64,000 nucleotides of DNA from assembly GCA_023512345.1 (NCBI GenBank), contig JAILZT010000001.1, positions 186,001 to 250,000 on the forward strand, written 5' to 3'. A model generated the notes under the pieces. That model made no database searches, was not told the DNA's origin, and saw nothing but the letters and a program-made list of their open reading frames with translations. Below are positions 53,280-62,500 of the stretch, piece after piece. Every line of letters begins with the position of its first letter. Positions within the stretch are counted from its first letter, which is position 1. The position numbers and the translations under genes are program-made. Source of the DNA: Paenibacillus sp. Lineage in GTDB: Bacteria; Bacillota; Bacilli; Paenibacillales; Paenibacillaceae.

Positions 53280-53783
53280 TTATAATTTACGGCCAATGAT
53301 GACCAGATCACGCTCTATACCGTCGAGTTCGGCAACACCGGGAAGGAGCCCCCACTGGGTAAATCCAAACTTTTGCAGCAACCGCAAACTCGGTTCATTA
53401 TGTCCAAAGACAAACCCGACAAGATTCTTAAGGCCTAGACGCGGACTCTCCTCCAGTGCCTTACTTAGCAGGATGCTGCCGGCTCCACTGCCACGGAATT
53501 TCTCACTTACGTAAATACTGAGCTCTGCGGTTCCGTTATAAGCAGGTCTGCCATAAAAAGATTGAAAACTGAGCCAAGCAGCAATCTCTCCATCCTTCTT
53601 CAATACCCATAACGGACGATGATGGCTGTTGTGCTCATGGTACCATTCCTCTCTATCTTTAACGCTGATAGGCTCCAGATCTGCAGTTACGACCCGCCCC
53701 GCTATCGTTGAGTTATAAATATCTACAATTGCTGCCAAATCTTCGAATGCTGCGTCTTCAATAATATTTTGTTGCCACTCCAT
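53280..53783 (-). CDS. GNAT N-acetyltransferase, phosphinothricin-acetyltransferase-like
   Basis: The 167-residue GNAT enzyme resembles Pat/YncA-type acetyltransferases: [28 protein letters not shown] at the start, [25 protein letters not shown] with the acetyl-CoA loop R-G-S-G-A-G, and [19 protein letters not shown]. Homologues N-acetylate phosphinothricin, methionine sulfoximine or other small amines. GGAGGAATAGTAGTT precedes ATG. Confidence 0.9.
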   Translation of the reverse strand: MEWQQNIIEDAAFEDLAAIVDIYNSTIAGRVVTADLEPISVKDREEWYHEHNSHHRPLWVLKKDGEIAAWLSFQSFYGRPAYNGTAELSIYVSEKFRGSGAGSILLSKALEESPRLGLKNLVGFVFGHNEPSLRLLQKFGFTQWGLLPGVAELDGIERDLVIIGRKL

Positions 53784-53909
53784 AACTACTATTCCTCCAT
53801 TAGCTGGGCCGCGACCAGGAAATGCCTCCGCAGCAGCGTTATTCTAATGTACAAGTTAATTCATTGTTGCCGGTCAGTCAATTTAAACTACATAAATATA
53901 TGAAGAAGA

Positions 53910-54752
53910 TCAATTCATCCCGACCTGTTCTTCGCTCCATTCCCACAGACGTCTGGCCTCCTGCATGTTCTCGGCTCTAGCAGAGAGACTCTTGATTTGA
54001 CGGCGGTAAAAATATTGACCCGTCACTTCAACAAGCTCCGGTGCTGAAGCTAAATAAATGGCCGTATCTGCTCCCTTTTCAGGGGTAAGAAAGAAAAGGG
54101 AGAGCATTTTTAATACCCCTTGCCCAAAGCCCGTTTCACGATTCACACCAATATTGGTACCCACCGCGCCAGGATGAACACAATTTACTGTTACTCCCGT
54201 ACCTTTAAGCCGTGTTGCCAGCTCTTTAGTGAACAAGATATTCGCCAGCTTGGATCGTGCATAGGCCTTTGCTGGATTGTAGCTGCGGGAGAGAGTTGGA
54301 TTATTGTAATGAAGTGCTCCAATTTTGTATGCACCAGAGGCAACAACTACAATCCTTCCTTGCTCTGACCTTTTCAAGGGATCAAGCAGCAGATTAGTCA
54401 ACAGAAAATGACCTAGATGATTTACACCCAGATCCATCTCAAATCCATCTGCTGTAAGCTGTCGCTTGGTTGAGACGACACCAGCATTATTGATAAGCAC
54501 ATCCAGAACAGGGTATTTGGCTATGAATTCTTGGGCAAAGCTGCGAATGCTGTCTAGAGATGCGAGATCACAACGCATGAGTTCAATATCTTGGCTTCCA
54601 CTCTGTTGCCTTGCCTTAGACAGGGCTTCTTCTCCCCGCTGAGCACTGCGGCATGCCATAATTACCGTTGCTCCCCTTCGAGCCAGTTCTACTGTAGTAG
54701 CTAGTCCCATGCCGGAATTGGCACCGGTTACTAGTACGATTTTCCCCTTCAT
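53910..54752 (-). CDS. Short-chain dehydrogenase/reductase, retinol-dehydrogenase-like
   Basis: The 280-residue SDR enzyme has the cofactor motif VTGANSGMGLA, LMRCDLASLDSIR, INNAGVVS, and the active-site Tyr/Lys in YARSKLANILFTKELA with an upstream Ser in VVVASGAYK. NCVHPGAVGTNIG follows. Arg in CRSAQRG after the second beta strand suggests NADP preference. Substrate unknown. It is a single gene. Confidence 0.92.
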   Translation of the reverse strand: MKGKIVLVTGANSGMGLATTVELARRGATVIMACRSAQRGEEALSKARQQSGSQDIELMRCDLASLDSIRSFAQEFIAKYPVLDVLINNAGVVSTKRQLTADGFEMDLGVNHLGHFLLTNLLLDPLKRSEQGRIVVVASGAYKIGALHYNNPTLSRSYNPAKAYARSKLANILFTKELATRLKGTGVTVNCVHPGAVGTNIGVNRETGFGQGVLKMLSLFFLTPEKGADTAIYLASAPELVEVTGQYFYRRQIKSLSARAENMQEARRLWEWSEEQVGMN

Positions 54753-54919
54753 AAGGAAACCCTCTCTCCTGTGACAAAAATCTATCCATAAACTAGATCC
54801 ATAATCTAGGTAAAAACTAGCCTTTCATGCGAGTATACTCTAAGATCATGTTACAACATTTAGCGGTATGGAGAAAACAATAATTGGCGACTGATGACTT
54901 TATGTGAGGTGTAAACAAC

Positions 54920-54953
54920 AAAAAAAGAGTAAGAGGAATTCCCCTTACCCCAA
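54920..54953 (-). terminator. Terminator of the clpP-small protein operon
   Basis: GGTAAGGGGAATTCC..CTTAC forms a hairpin followed by CTCTTTTTTTG on the minus strand. Confidence 0.7.
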
Positions 54954-54967
54954 CATATCTTTAAAAA

Positions 54968-55174
54968 CTATTGTCCAAAGCCAACACGTGGACGCTCCCG
55001 TTCCTTCGTATCGATCGTTATCGCTCGTATGGACGTTATTGGAATGTACAGTACCTGAAAATCAGTCCGATATTTAACGAACCTATCATCCACCTCTTCC
55101 AATATGCCACCTTTCACACTAAATCCGTCTATACAATTAATGGTTACTTCTTTACCTTGTAGAGCTAACAGCAT
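54968..55174 (-). CDS. Small Sm-like protein
   Basis: The 68-residue protein is dominated by a small beta-barrel-like pattern (LLALQGKEVTINCIDGFSVKGGILEEVDDRFVKYRTDF followed by VLYIPITSIRAITID). This resembles Sm-like/DUF2642-type folds. The basic tail (KERERPRVGFGQ) could bind nucleic acid. ATG at 55174 has AAAGGAG about 9 bases upstream. It lies 18 bases after clpP and is cotranscribed with it. Function unknown. Confidence 0.75.
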   Translation of the reverse strand: MLLALQGKEVTINCIDGFSVKGGILEEVDDRFVKYRTDFQVLYIPITSIRAITIDTKERERPRVGFGQ

Positions 55175-55192
55175 ATTCACCCGCTCCTTTGC

Positions 55193-55780
55193 CTAAAGTG
55201 TTGTAATAATTTTATCAATAATACCGTATTCTAACGCTTCCTGAGGTGACATGAAATAGTCACGTTCCATGTCTTTCTGCACCTTTTCCACCGACTGGCC
55301 TGTACGCTCAGCTGTGATCTGAACGACTTTTTCCCTCACCTGCAAAATACGTTTGGCACTGATCGCGATATCGCTGGCCTGACCTTGAGCGCCTCCATGC
55401 GGCTGATGAATCATAATCTCACTATTAGGCAACGCGCTGCGTTTTCCAGTAGCCCCTGCCAGTAATAGAAGTGAAGCGAAGGAAGCTGCAAAACCTGTAC
55501 AAATCGTATTCACCTGCGGCTTAATAATCTGCATTGTATCATAGATGCCAAAACCAGCTGTAGTCGATCCTCCCGGGCTGTTAATGTACATGTGTATTTC
55601 TTTATCGGGATCCTCTGCCGCCAGAAATAACAGCTGAGCAATAATGCTATTCGCAAGGTTATCGTCGATGGCAGCACCTACAAACACAATTCGATCCTTC
55701 AGCATTCTGGAGTAAATATCGTAGGAACGTTCACCTTGACTCGTCTGTTCAATCACATAGGGAATAAAGCTCATCATCAT
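55193..55780 (-). CDS. clpP: ATP-dependent Clp protease proteolytic subunit, variant paralogue
   Basis: The 195-residue ClpP serine protease has the catalytic triad Ser100 (GFAASFAS), His125 (MIHQPHGG) and Asp174 (MERDYF), all conserved. The nucleophile segment differs from the usual GMAASMGA: Met-Gly-Ala is replaced by Phe-Ala-Ser, next to the S1 pocket. The rest is typical ([37 protein letters not shown]). It is probably a second ClpP isoform that joins AAA+ chaperones for protein degradation. Three ATG codons in a row follow AGGAGG; the second or third has the best spacing. Confidence 0.94.
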   Translation of the reverse strand: MMMSFIPYVIEQTSQGERSYDIYSRMLKDRIVFVGAAIDDNLANSIIAQLLFLAAEDPDKEIHMYINSPGGSTTAGFGIYDTMQIIKPQVNTICTGFAASFASLLLLAGATGKRSALPNSEIMIHQPHGGAQGQASDIAISAKRILQVREKVVQITAERTGQSVEKVQKDMERDYFMSPQEALEYGIIDKIITTL

Positions 55781-55951
55781 ATACCTCCTAGAGTAGCCAT
55801 ACTTTAACCTGTAAACGGATTAGGAGACCAAAAGGATACGCTGACCGTCTGTATTAAAAAATATTGGAGGTACGTACCTTTTACGGCACTCTGTTCGTTT
55901 ATATTTAAGGAAATCAGATCTCAAATTCAACATGCAAAGGAGACATGCGCA

Positions 55952-56680
55952 ATGATCATCCTTAACAAAAATAACACCGGCAATCTGCCGGATGAGAATA
56001 TGTTGAAGACGCTGCAGACTGCCTTGAACAAATACTGCCTGTCGCTTACCCACTCTACTTGGGATGCTGAAGATTTGGCTCAGGATACATGGATAAAAGC
56101 TCTAGGGGTGTTAAAAACTTCTGAGAATACGAATGTGCAAGCGCTGCTGATGCGTATCGCCAAAAATACTTGGATCGACGTAACTCGAAGAAAGGCTACA
56201 TTTTACAAGGTGCTGGAACGTATTCATCGCAAGGAAACCGTATCGCCCGATAACAGCCTTTTTGAAATTGAACATGTATTTCAGGCTTTAATCCAGCATT
56301 TGTCCCCGCTGCAAAGAACGGTTTTCCTGATGAGGGATGTACTCGGGTATTCTGCAATAGAAACAGCAGAACACATTGGAACAACGGATGGTGCTGTCAA
56401 AGCAGCTCTTTTTCGCGCACGCCAAGCGTTGCAGTCCGTAAGAGAAGAGTTATTTGCTGAGGCTAAGGGTCCTTCCCCATCCAAAGATGAAGGGTTCAAG
56501 GCGTTCCTGAGGGCACTTGCGATGTCCTATGAAAAGGGCCAGCTTACTACCCTGTTGGAGCTTGTCCTTCAAGACGAAACCAATGAAGTTATGGCTATAG
56601 GAAGCGTTCAAAACATACAGCTCAGCCGCAGCATCCCAGTACGAAGCCAATTTCAACCTGAGATTAGAATGGCAGCTTAA
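55952..56680 (+). CDS. Sigma-70 family (ECF) RNA polymerase sigma factor
   Basis: The 242-residue protein has ECF sigma regions: region 2 STWDAEDLAQDTWIKALGVL and MRIAKNTWIDVTRRK, region 4 LSPLQRTVFLMRDVLGYSAIETAEHIGTTDGAVKAALFRARQAL. About 75 residues follow region 4, an extension longer than usual and without a recognised SnoaL-like fold. No anti-sigma gene is adjacent; the next gene on the strand is a peptidase. AAGGAGACATGCGCA precedes ATG. Confidence 0.9.
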   Translation: MIILNKNNTGNLPDENMLKTLQTALNKYCLSLTHSTWDAEDLAQDTWIKALGVLKTSENTNVQALLMRIAKNTWIDVTRRKATFYKVLERIHRKETVSPDNSLFEIEHVFQALIQHLSPLQRTVFLMRDVLGYSAIETAEHIGTTDGAVKAALFRARQALQSVREELFAEAKGPSPSKDEGFKAFLRALAMSYEKGQLTTLLELVLQDETNEVMAIGSVQNIQLSRSIPVRSQFQPEIRMAA

Positions 56681-56817
56681 CAGGGCACCCACATTCCATC
56701 GCTCGGCATGCAAACGGATCAAAACCCTATACAACCCGGTGCGCTCTCCTGCATTATGATCTATAATGTAAACATTGTAATTGTTCTAACGTGGAGGAGA
56801 AAGGGGATTTACCAATA

Positions 56818-57912
56818 ATGAATACAGCTCTTAAAAGCCTGGATCAAGGAATGGCAGAGAAGAATCTAGACGCTCTGCTTGTGACAGATCCCAAGCATGT
56901 TTATTATTTAACCGGCTTTGCCTGTAACCCGCATGAACGTTTTCTAGGTTTACTGCTCGTTCGTGGAGAGGAGCCGGTATTAATCGTTCCAGCATTGGAT
57001 GCAGAGGCTGCTCAAGCGGCTTCTTCCGTTTCAACGATTCTGACACACAGTGATACGGATAATCCATACGACCTTCTGTCCAAACAACTTAGCTCCATGA
57101 AGCTAGGTTCGCTCGGCATCGAGAAAGAGCATTTCTCCGTTGCCCGTTACGAGCTGCTAACTTCAGCGGTAGCGGTGGATCACATCAGCGACATTGGTCC
57201 CCTGCTGCGTACTATGCGAGCCAAGAAAACACCTGAGGAAGTAAGCAGAATGAAGCATGCCGCCGAGCTGGTGGAGGAAGTTCTACGCCGTGGCTTGGAG
57301 CATGTAAAGACGGGTGTGAGTGAAATCGAGCTGGTCGCTGAGCTGGAATATCTGATGAAAAAGGTAGGTGCCTCCGGCCCTTCCTTCGACACTATGGTTC
57401 TCTCCGGCCCCAACACGGCACTGCCCCACGGCGTACCGGGCAGCCGCGTGATACAACCGGGTGATTTCATCATGTTCGACCTTGGTGTATATGCCGCAGG
57501 TTATGCTTCCGATATTACCCGAACCTTTGCCGTTGAAGATGCGGACAGCAAGCTGGTCACTATCTATAATACCGTGTTGGCTGCGAATGAAGCAGGTATT
57601 GCAGCGTCCATATCAGGTGCCACTTTCGGCTCTGTGGATCGGGCAGCACGAGAAGTTATTGATGCTGCAGGGTTCGGCCCTTACTTCATGCACCGTGTCG
57701 GCCACGGACTGGGAATGGATACCCACGAGTACCCTTCACTTCATGGCTTGAACGAGGACATTATCGAGAAGGGCAATGTGTTCACAGTTGAACCGGGCAT
57801 CTATGTACCGGGACTTGGCGGGGTTCGGATCGAAGACGATATTCTTGTAACCGAAGATGGACCGCAAACACTTACTAGCTTCCCCAAAGAATTAACAATA
57901 CTTCATCTGTAA
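56818..57912 (+). CDS. Xaa-Pro aminopeptidase/dipeptidase (M24B)
   Basis: The 364-residue pita-bread metallopeptidase has an N-terminal creatinase-like domain (1-130). The C-terminal M24 domain has metal ligands Asp in MFDLGVYAAGYASDITRTF, His in HRVGHGLGMDTHEYP, Glu in VFTVEPGIYVPG and Glu in VRIEDDILV. The substrate is X-Pro peptides in peptide turnover. ATG at 56818 is used; GTG at 56791 is in frame but the family N-terminus fits ATG. Confidence 0.94.
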   Translation: MNTALKSLDQGMAEKNLDALLVTDPKHVYYLTGFACNPHERFLGLLLVRGEEPVLIVPALDAEAAQAASSVSTILTHSDTDNPYDLLSKQLSSMKLGSLGIEKEHFSVARYELLTSAVAVDHISDIGPLLRTMRAKKTPEEVSRMKHAAELVEEVLRRGLEHVKTGVSEIELVAELEYLMKKVGASGPSFDTMVLSGPNTALPHGVPGSRVIQPGDFIMFDLGVYAAGYASDITRTFAVEDADSKLVTIYNTVLAANEAGIAASISGATFGSVDRAAREVIDAAGFGPYFMHRVGHGLGMDTHEYPSLHGLNEDIIEKGNVFTVEPGIYVPGLGGVRIEDDILVTEDGPQTLTSFPKELTILHL

Positions 57913-57989
57913 TAAATCATAGCGTTCGTTCGAGTAGAAAGGGTGAATTCTCTATTAGGGACGACGGCACTCTTCTCGGAGAAATTATT

Positions 57990-58028
57990 AACGGCAGATC
58001 AAGGGATTCTCTTGATCTGCCGTTTTTT
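57990..58028 (+). terminator. Terminator of the Xaa-Pro peptidase gene
   Basis: AACGGCAGATCAAG pairs exactly with CTTGATCTGCCGTT, and TTTTTT follows. It lies in the 370-base gene-free stretch before the chemoreceptor. The rest of that stretch is AT-rich, with an exact Spo0A-box octamer TTGTCGAA at 58085-58092 whose significance is unclear. Confidence 0.88.
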
Positions 58029-58286
58029 AGTTCTACCTATGATCTATCTTGTAGGTGACAAGTTCAACTATAAAAAAAGCATAATTGTCGAAAATGCTTA
58101 CTTAACATGTAATATTTTTGTCGTAAAACAGAAAAAAATCACAAAAATACAATCTTTTTCTGAAATTTTCCATCATATTAATACATTTTCTCTATTCAAC
58201 CGCGGGTTAATTCTATAGAATAGTTATCAATCGTGTCATTGTAATGACATCGGCAAATGCACCGCTACAGAAAAGGAGAGAATATT

Positions 58287-59975
58287 ATGTTTCGGATCAG
58301 ACATTCCATAAGTGGAAGGTTTACACGTTTATTGTTTATTGTACTTTTGCTCACATCGCTTTTATTAAGTATTAGTTTTTATTTTATATCCATCGGTACA
58401 TTTGATAATTACGTCGTGCCGCAAATCGAAAAGCTGCTGACATCCTCATCGCAAGATATCAATAAGAATCTCAATACTACATATGCTCAACAAGCCAGTC
58501 AAGATAACGAGCAAGCATTGATGAATGTCGAGTTTTATTTTCAGGACAAGAAAAAACAATACGATCTAGAAACTATCTTTCTCGCTGATTTGAAAGAAGG
58601 CAAAGCAACGATTGTCACCGCAGACCACGGAGCAACGTTAAAGGCTAAGGAATCTATTAAAGTCCTGCCTGCAATGGAGCAAGCATCCAAAGGTAAAAAC
58701 GGGCTAAGTGAAATTTATATGGATAGCCATGGCATACATAAAACATTGTTTACAGGAATACCAGGCAGTACCCTCGTAGTTGGCGTAAGTGCCGATGTAA
58801 GCTTTATTAAGGAAGAAATGAACAGTATTCTCTGGACAAGTGCAGGCATCACGCTGCTGTCGATGATCATAGGCCTCTCCGCTGCCATGTTCATGACCCG
58901 ACGGATTACCAAACCATTAACCCAGCTCGCTTCTTACAGTAATAAGTTGGCAGAGGGAGACTTCACCCAGCAATTGACGATCAAGGGGAAAGATGAGGTT
59001 GGACAGCTGTCGGAAAGCTTCCAGGCCATGACCCAGCACCTGAAAGGAATGATCGGGCACGTTCTGAATACCTCCGAAACTGTAGTATCCGACTCTAATG
59101 ATTTGAAGGAACGTGTAGATATCCTGAACGATATGGCTGACCGTTCTTCTGTATCCGTAGAAGAGATAGGCCAGGGAAGTCGAGCGATCGCAGATAGCGC
59201 ACTTGATAATTCACGTGCTATGGAAGAGATTAACGTAGGTGTTCAACATATTGCTTCTGCTGCAGGAGAAGTCACAGAGCAAATTAATGAAGCCTCCGCT
59301 GAAGCGGAAGGCGGCAATGAAATTGCCCAAAGTGCGGTAATACAAATGCGTCAAGTCGAGCTGGCATCCGAACAAAGCGTGGCACAATTTCAGGTTATGA
59401 ACGAGCGCTCACTGAAGATTGGCGAGGTTGTTCAGGGTATTACAGAAATTACAAAACAGATTCAAATGCTGTCACTTAATGCTTCCATAGAAGCCGCACG
59501 TGCTGGGGAACATGGCCGTGGATTTGCAGTTGTCGCTGGAGAAGTTCGCAAGCTGTCTGAGCAGTCTCGCCATGCTACCGAACAAATCCGTGATTTCCTG
59601 CTGGGACTCCAAGAAGATATGGACCGATCCGCTATAGAAATGAACCACCTGAACTCTGAGGTTGCTTCCGGGGTCGGTAAAGTAAGAGAAGCAGGCAATG
59701 CCTTCAACCATCTGCTGACCCTCATTCACAGCATTAGCAACAGTGTTCAATCCGTATCGGCAGCAACTCAGGAAATATCCGCAGGTACAGAAGAGGTTAG
59801 TGCCTCCGTGGAAGAGACTGCCCAAATCACCGCCAAATCTGAAGCGAGTGCCGGGACTCTATCTGAGAACTACGCACGTCAGCAGGCTGAACTGGAAGGT
59901 CATGCGCTAACTGTAGATCATCTGCATGAACAAGCTGTTAAGCTTCAGGAAGCCGTGTTGAAGTTTAAAATTTAA
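58287..59975 (+). CDS. Methyl-accepting chemotaxis protein
   Basis: The 562-residue chemoreceptor has TM1 at about 15-36, an extracytoplasmic ligand domain of about 145 residues, TM2 at about 181-202, a HAMP linker (RRITKPLTQLASYSNKLAEGDFTQQ) and a long coiled-coil signalling domain. The hairpin tip contains IEAARAGEHGRGFAVVAGEVRKL, the conserved CheA/CheW contact. The ligand is unknown. ATG at 58287 follows AAAAGGAGAG; an upstream ATG at 58257 overlaps that site. Confidence 0.95.
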   Translation: MFRIRHSISGRFTRLLFIVLLLTSLLLSISFYFISIGTFDNYVVPQIEKLLTSSSQDINKNLNTTYAQQASQDNEQALMNVEFYFQDKKKQYDLETIFLADLKEGKATIVTADHGATLKAKESIKVLPAMEQASKGKNGLSEIYMDSHGIHKTLFTGIPGSTLVVGVSADVSFIKEEMNSILWTSAGITLLSMIIGLSAAMFMTRRITKPLTQLASYSNKLAEGDFTQQLTIKGKDEVGQLSESFQAMTQHLKGMIGHVLNTSETVVSDSNDLKERVDILNDMADRSSVSVEEIGQGSRAIADSALDNSRAMEEINVGVQHIASAAGEVTEQINEASAEAEGGNEIAQSAVIQMRQVELASEQSVAQFQVMNERSLKIGEVVQGITEITKQIQMLSLNASIEAARAGEHGRGFAVVAGEVRKLSEQSRHATEQIRDFLLGLQEDMDRSAIEMNHLNSEVASGVGKVREAGNAFNHLLTLIHSISNSVQSVSAATQEISAGTEEVSASVEETAQITAKSEASAGTLSENYARQQAELEGHALTVDHLHEQAVKLQEAVLKFKI

Positions 59976-59990
59976 CGCAATTTAAGATAT

Positions 59991-60044
59991 AAAAAGGGCT
60001 ATTTCTCAAGTTCTGAATCAGACCTTGAAATAGCCCTTTTTTTT
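59991..60044. terminator. Bidirectional terminator between chemoreceptor and cobQ
   Basis: AAAAGGGCTATTTC.CAAG pairs with CTTGAAATAGCCCTTTT, followed by TTTT; on the minus strand T-rich sequence also follows. Confidence 0.85.
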
Positions 60045-60070
60045 GTGTACAATCCGATTGTTCACCTAGA

Positions 60071-61660
60071 TTAAAGCCCCATAATTTCATATATTTTTGA
60101 CATATTCAGACTCTGCCTCGTTGCGTCAGCCAACCGATCAAATTGCTCCTCACGAAGTTCCGCAGCCGAGAAGGTCTTTCCTAGAATCTCCAGACCCTTT
60201 GCAGCCCTTATTCCGTCAAGCCAAGCTCTTCTCAGCTCATCGTTATGGAACAGACCGTGCATATAAGTCCCCCATACTTGGCCATCCAGTGTTCCCCAAC
60301 CTTCCGGTACTGTTCGCTCTTCCGAATCTATTAATGTGAACAGTGTTCGTACCGATGAAGGATCATGGTTCGTCGTCGTGCCCATATGAATCTCATAACC
60401 CTCAACAGGCCATTCCATAGGATTACATCCGACAGCAGCAACTTGCAGCTTAAGGGGATGCTCCAAGGCAAGGCTTCCACGAACACGGACAGTTGTTTTT
60501 TGCTGCAGAAAAACCGTCGACAGAGGTAAATAACCCAATCCTTCACTTTCACCCGGCTCCACACTCTCTACTGCATAGGGATCCAACAGCTTACCGCCTA
60601 ACATCTGGTAGCCTCCGCAAATCCCGACAAGCTGATGGGTTCCACTGCGCAGCGCGTAGGAAATCGCAGCCGGAAAGCCCTGCTCCCTTAGAAAATTAAG
60701 ATCAGCGGCTGTATTTTTGGTACCCGGTAAAAGAATTACATCAGGTGTACCCAGCTCCTCGGCCCGAGTCACATAACGTACAACCGTATCTGGTTCATCT
60801 TCAAGCGGGTCGAAGTCGGTGAAATTAGATATTCTGGGGTAACGGATCACTGCAATATCCAGATCTTTTCCGTTATCCTCCCTCTTACGCCCGGATGTCC
60901 CTTCGAGTACAACGGAATCTTCTGCCTCAATGCGAAGCTCCGGCAAATAAGGGAGGACTCCCAGTACTGGAATTCCAGTACGCTGCTCCAGCCAATCAAG
61001 CCCCGACTGCAGCAGCGATAAATCACCCCGAAATTTATTGATAATAAAGCCTTTGACACGTTCCCGTTCATGCGGCTCCAAAAGTTCAAGTGTGCCCACC
61101 AAAAAAGCAAATACGCCTCCACGGTCTATATCGGCAATCAGCAGGACTGGCGCATCCGCCCACCCCGCTAAATTCATGTTAACGATATCCCGATCCTTAA
61201 GATTAATCTCGGCAGGGCTGCCAGCCCCCTCAATAAGAACCACGTCGTAAGTCTCCCGCAGCCGACCCAAAGCCTCCAACACAGTGTTTTTGGCTTCCGG
61301 CAGAAATTTATCGCGATAATCCTTCGCACTAAGTGTCGAATAGGGTACCCCATGCACGACGATCTGCGCACTCATTGCGCCCGAAGGCTTCAGCAGAATA
61401 GGATTCATATCACTGGTGGCTGTTATCCCTACTGCCTCAGCCTGCATGCCTTGGGCACGCCCGATTTCTTTGCCATCTGCCGTAACGTAGGAGTTGAGTG
61501 CCATATTTTGTGATTTGAAGGGAGCGACCCGATATCCGTCCTGCTTCAGGATCCGCCCCAAGGCGGCAGTGATCAAGCTTTTGCCGACATCGGAAGCCGT
61601 ACCCTGCATCATCAATACAGCTGCAGGTGTTTTCTCTCGTGAAGCTCTATTTCTAGACAA
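60071..61660 (-). CDS. cobQ: Cobyric acid synthase
   Basis: CobQ amidates carboxylates b, d, e and g of adenosylcobyrinic acid diamide using glutamine and ATP. The 529-residue protein has an N-terminal P-loop-like QGTASDVGKSLITAALGRIL, FKSQNMALNSYVT and LIEGAGSPAEINL. The C-terminal glutaminase domain has VGICGGYQMLGG (nucleophilic Cys) and GTYMHGLFHND (His). The start is TTG at 61660 after GTGAGGA. It is the last visible gene of the cobT-cobU-cobS-cobQ group and is separated from cobS by 27 bases. Confidence 0.97.
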   Translation of the reverse strand: MSRNRASREKTPAAVLMMQGTASDVGKSLITAALGRILKQDGYRVAPFKSQNMALNSYVTADGKEIGRAQGMQAEAVGITATSDMNPILLKPSGAMSAQIVVHGVPYSTLSAKDYRDKFLPEAKNTVLEALGRLRETYDVVLIEGAGSPAEINLKDRDIVNMNLAGWADAPVLLIADIDRGGVFAFLVGTLELLEPHERERVKGFIINKFRGDLSLLQSGLDWLEQRTGIPVLGVLPYLPELRIEAEDSVVLEGTSGRKREDNGKDLDIAVIRYPRISNFTDFDPLEDEPDTVVRYVTRAEELGTPDVILLPGTKNTAADLNFLREQGFPAAISYALRSGTHQLVGICGGYQMLGGKLLDPYAVESVEPGESEGLGYLPLSTVFLQQKTTVRVRGSLALEHPLKLQVAAVGCNPMEWPVEGYEIHMGTTTNHDPSSVRTLFTLIDSEERTVPEGWGTLDGQVWGTYMHGLFHNDELRRAWLDGIRAAKGLEILGKTFSAAELREEQFDRLADATRQSLNMSKIYEIMGL

Positions 61661-61687
61661 GCTTATTCCTCACTTTCTCCCGTGCAA

Positions 61688-62500
61688 TTACATGAGATTA
61701 TGCTGCAGCAGCACGAGCAATAGCAGTAATGCTGCTTCCAGCAGCTCGTTCAGCGCGCCATATATGTCGCCGGTGAGCCCGCCGAGCCGGCTGCTGATTC
61801 GGCGCGCAGCCAGGGTGCCGCAAATCCACGCGGCACCCGGAAGCAGCAGCACGGCCGCCAACTGGAGCGGCCATGCTGCTGTGCCCTCGCCGAGCGCTGG
61901 CAGCGCGCCGGCGGCAAGCGAGAGCAGCGCGGCGCTGAGAAGCGCGCGCCGCTCGAGCAAGGGCGGCATGCCGGCGAAGCTGCCGGCCAGCCCTTCCCCG
62001 GCGCGAGCGAGCGGCCAGCGGCTCATCGCGCGCACCATGAACCAGCGGCTCCAGATCAACGGGAGCAGCAGCAGGGGCAGCTCAAACAATGAGCTGCCTT
62101 CCAGTAGGGCGGCCAGCAGCGATGCCTTGAGCATTAGCAGCAGCACACAGGCCAGTACCCCCATTGCTCCCACGCGGCTGTCCTTCATAATCTCCAGCAT
62201 ACGCTCACGCGGACGGTAGCTGAGCAGCGCATCGGCACTGTCCATCCAACCGTCCAGGTGCAGTCCACCGGTTAGGCCTACCCATAAAATAAGGGTAATC
62301 ACTGCAGCTGGCAAAGGCGGTAACAAAAGCGTAGCGGCAGCAGCGCATAATGCCGTACATAAACCGATCGCTGCACCCACCAGTGGATAATAAACAACAC
62401 TGCGTTTTAGCAGCTCAGGAGAGAATCCCGGCTGGCTCTTTACCGGAAAACGTGACAAAAACTGAAAAGCCGCCCCGGCGGCGTCTCTCCGCTCACTCAT
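61688..62500 (-). CDS. cobS: Adenosylcobinamide-GDP ribazoletransferase (cobalamin synthase)
   Basis: CobS joins adenosylcobinamide-GDP with alpha-ribazole (or its phosphate) in the membrane, the last step of cobalamin assembly. The 270-residue integral membrane protein has about six segments. FLSRFPV near the N-terminus and GGLHLDGWMDSADALLS plus DSRVGAMGVLA carry conserved acidic residues. The 3' two thirds (about 61740-62060) are conspicuously GC-rich and Ala/Leu-rich compared with neighbours. It overlaps cobU by 4 bases. Confidence 0.96.
   Translation of the reverse strand: MSERRDAAGAAFQFLSRFPVKSQPGFSPELLKRSVVYYPLVGAAIGLCTALCAAAATLLLPPLPAAVITLILWVGLTGGLHLDGWMDSADALLSYRPRERMLEIMKDSRVGAMGVLACVLLLMLKASLLAALLEGSSLFELPLLLLPLIWSRWFMVRAMSRWPLARAGEGLAGSFAGMPPLLERRALLSAALLSLAAGALPALGEGTAAWPLQLAAVLLLPGAAWICGTLAARRISSRLGGLTGDIYGALNELLEAALLLLLVLLQHNLM

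Noticed and set aside
58085-58092. Exact Spo0A box TTGTCGAA
   Set aside because: An isolated 8-mer is expected by chance in a window of this size and no second box lies beside it.
57943-58218. 91-codon plus-strand frame
   Set aside because: It contains the strong terminator at 57990-58028 and is AT-rich, so it is not a plausible gene.
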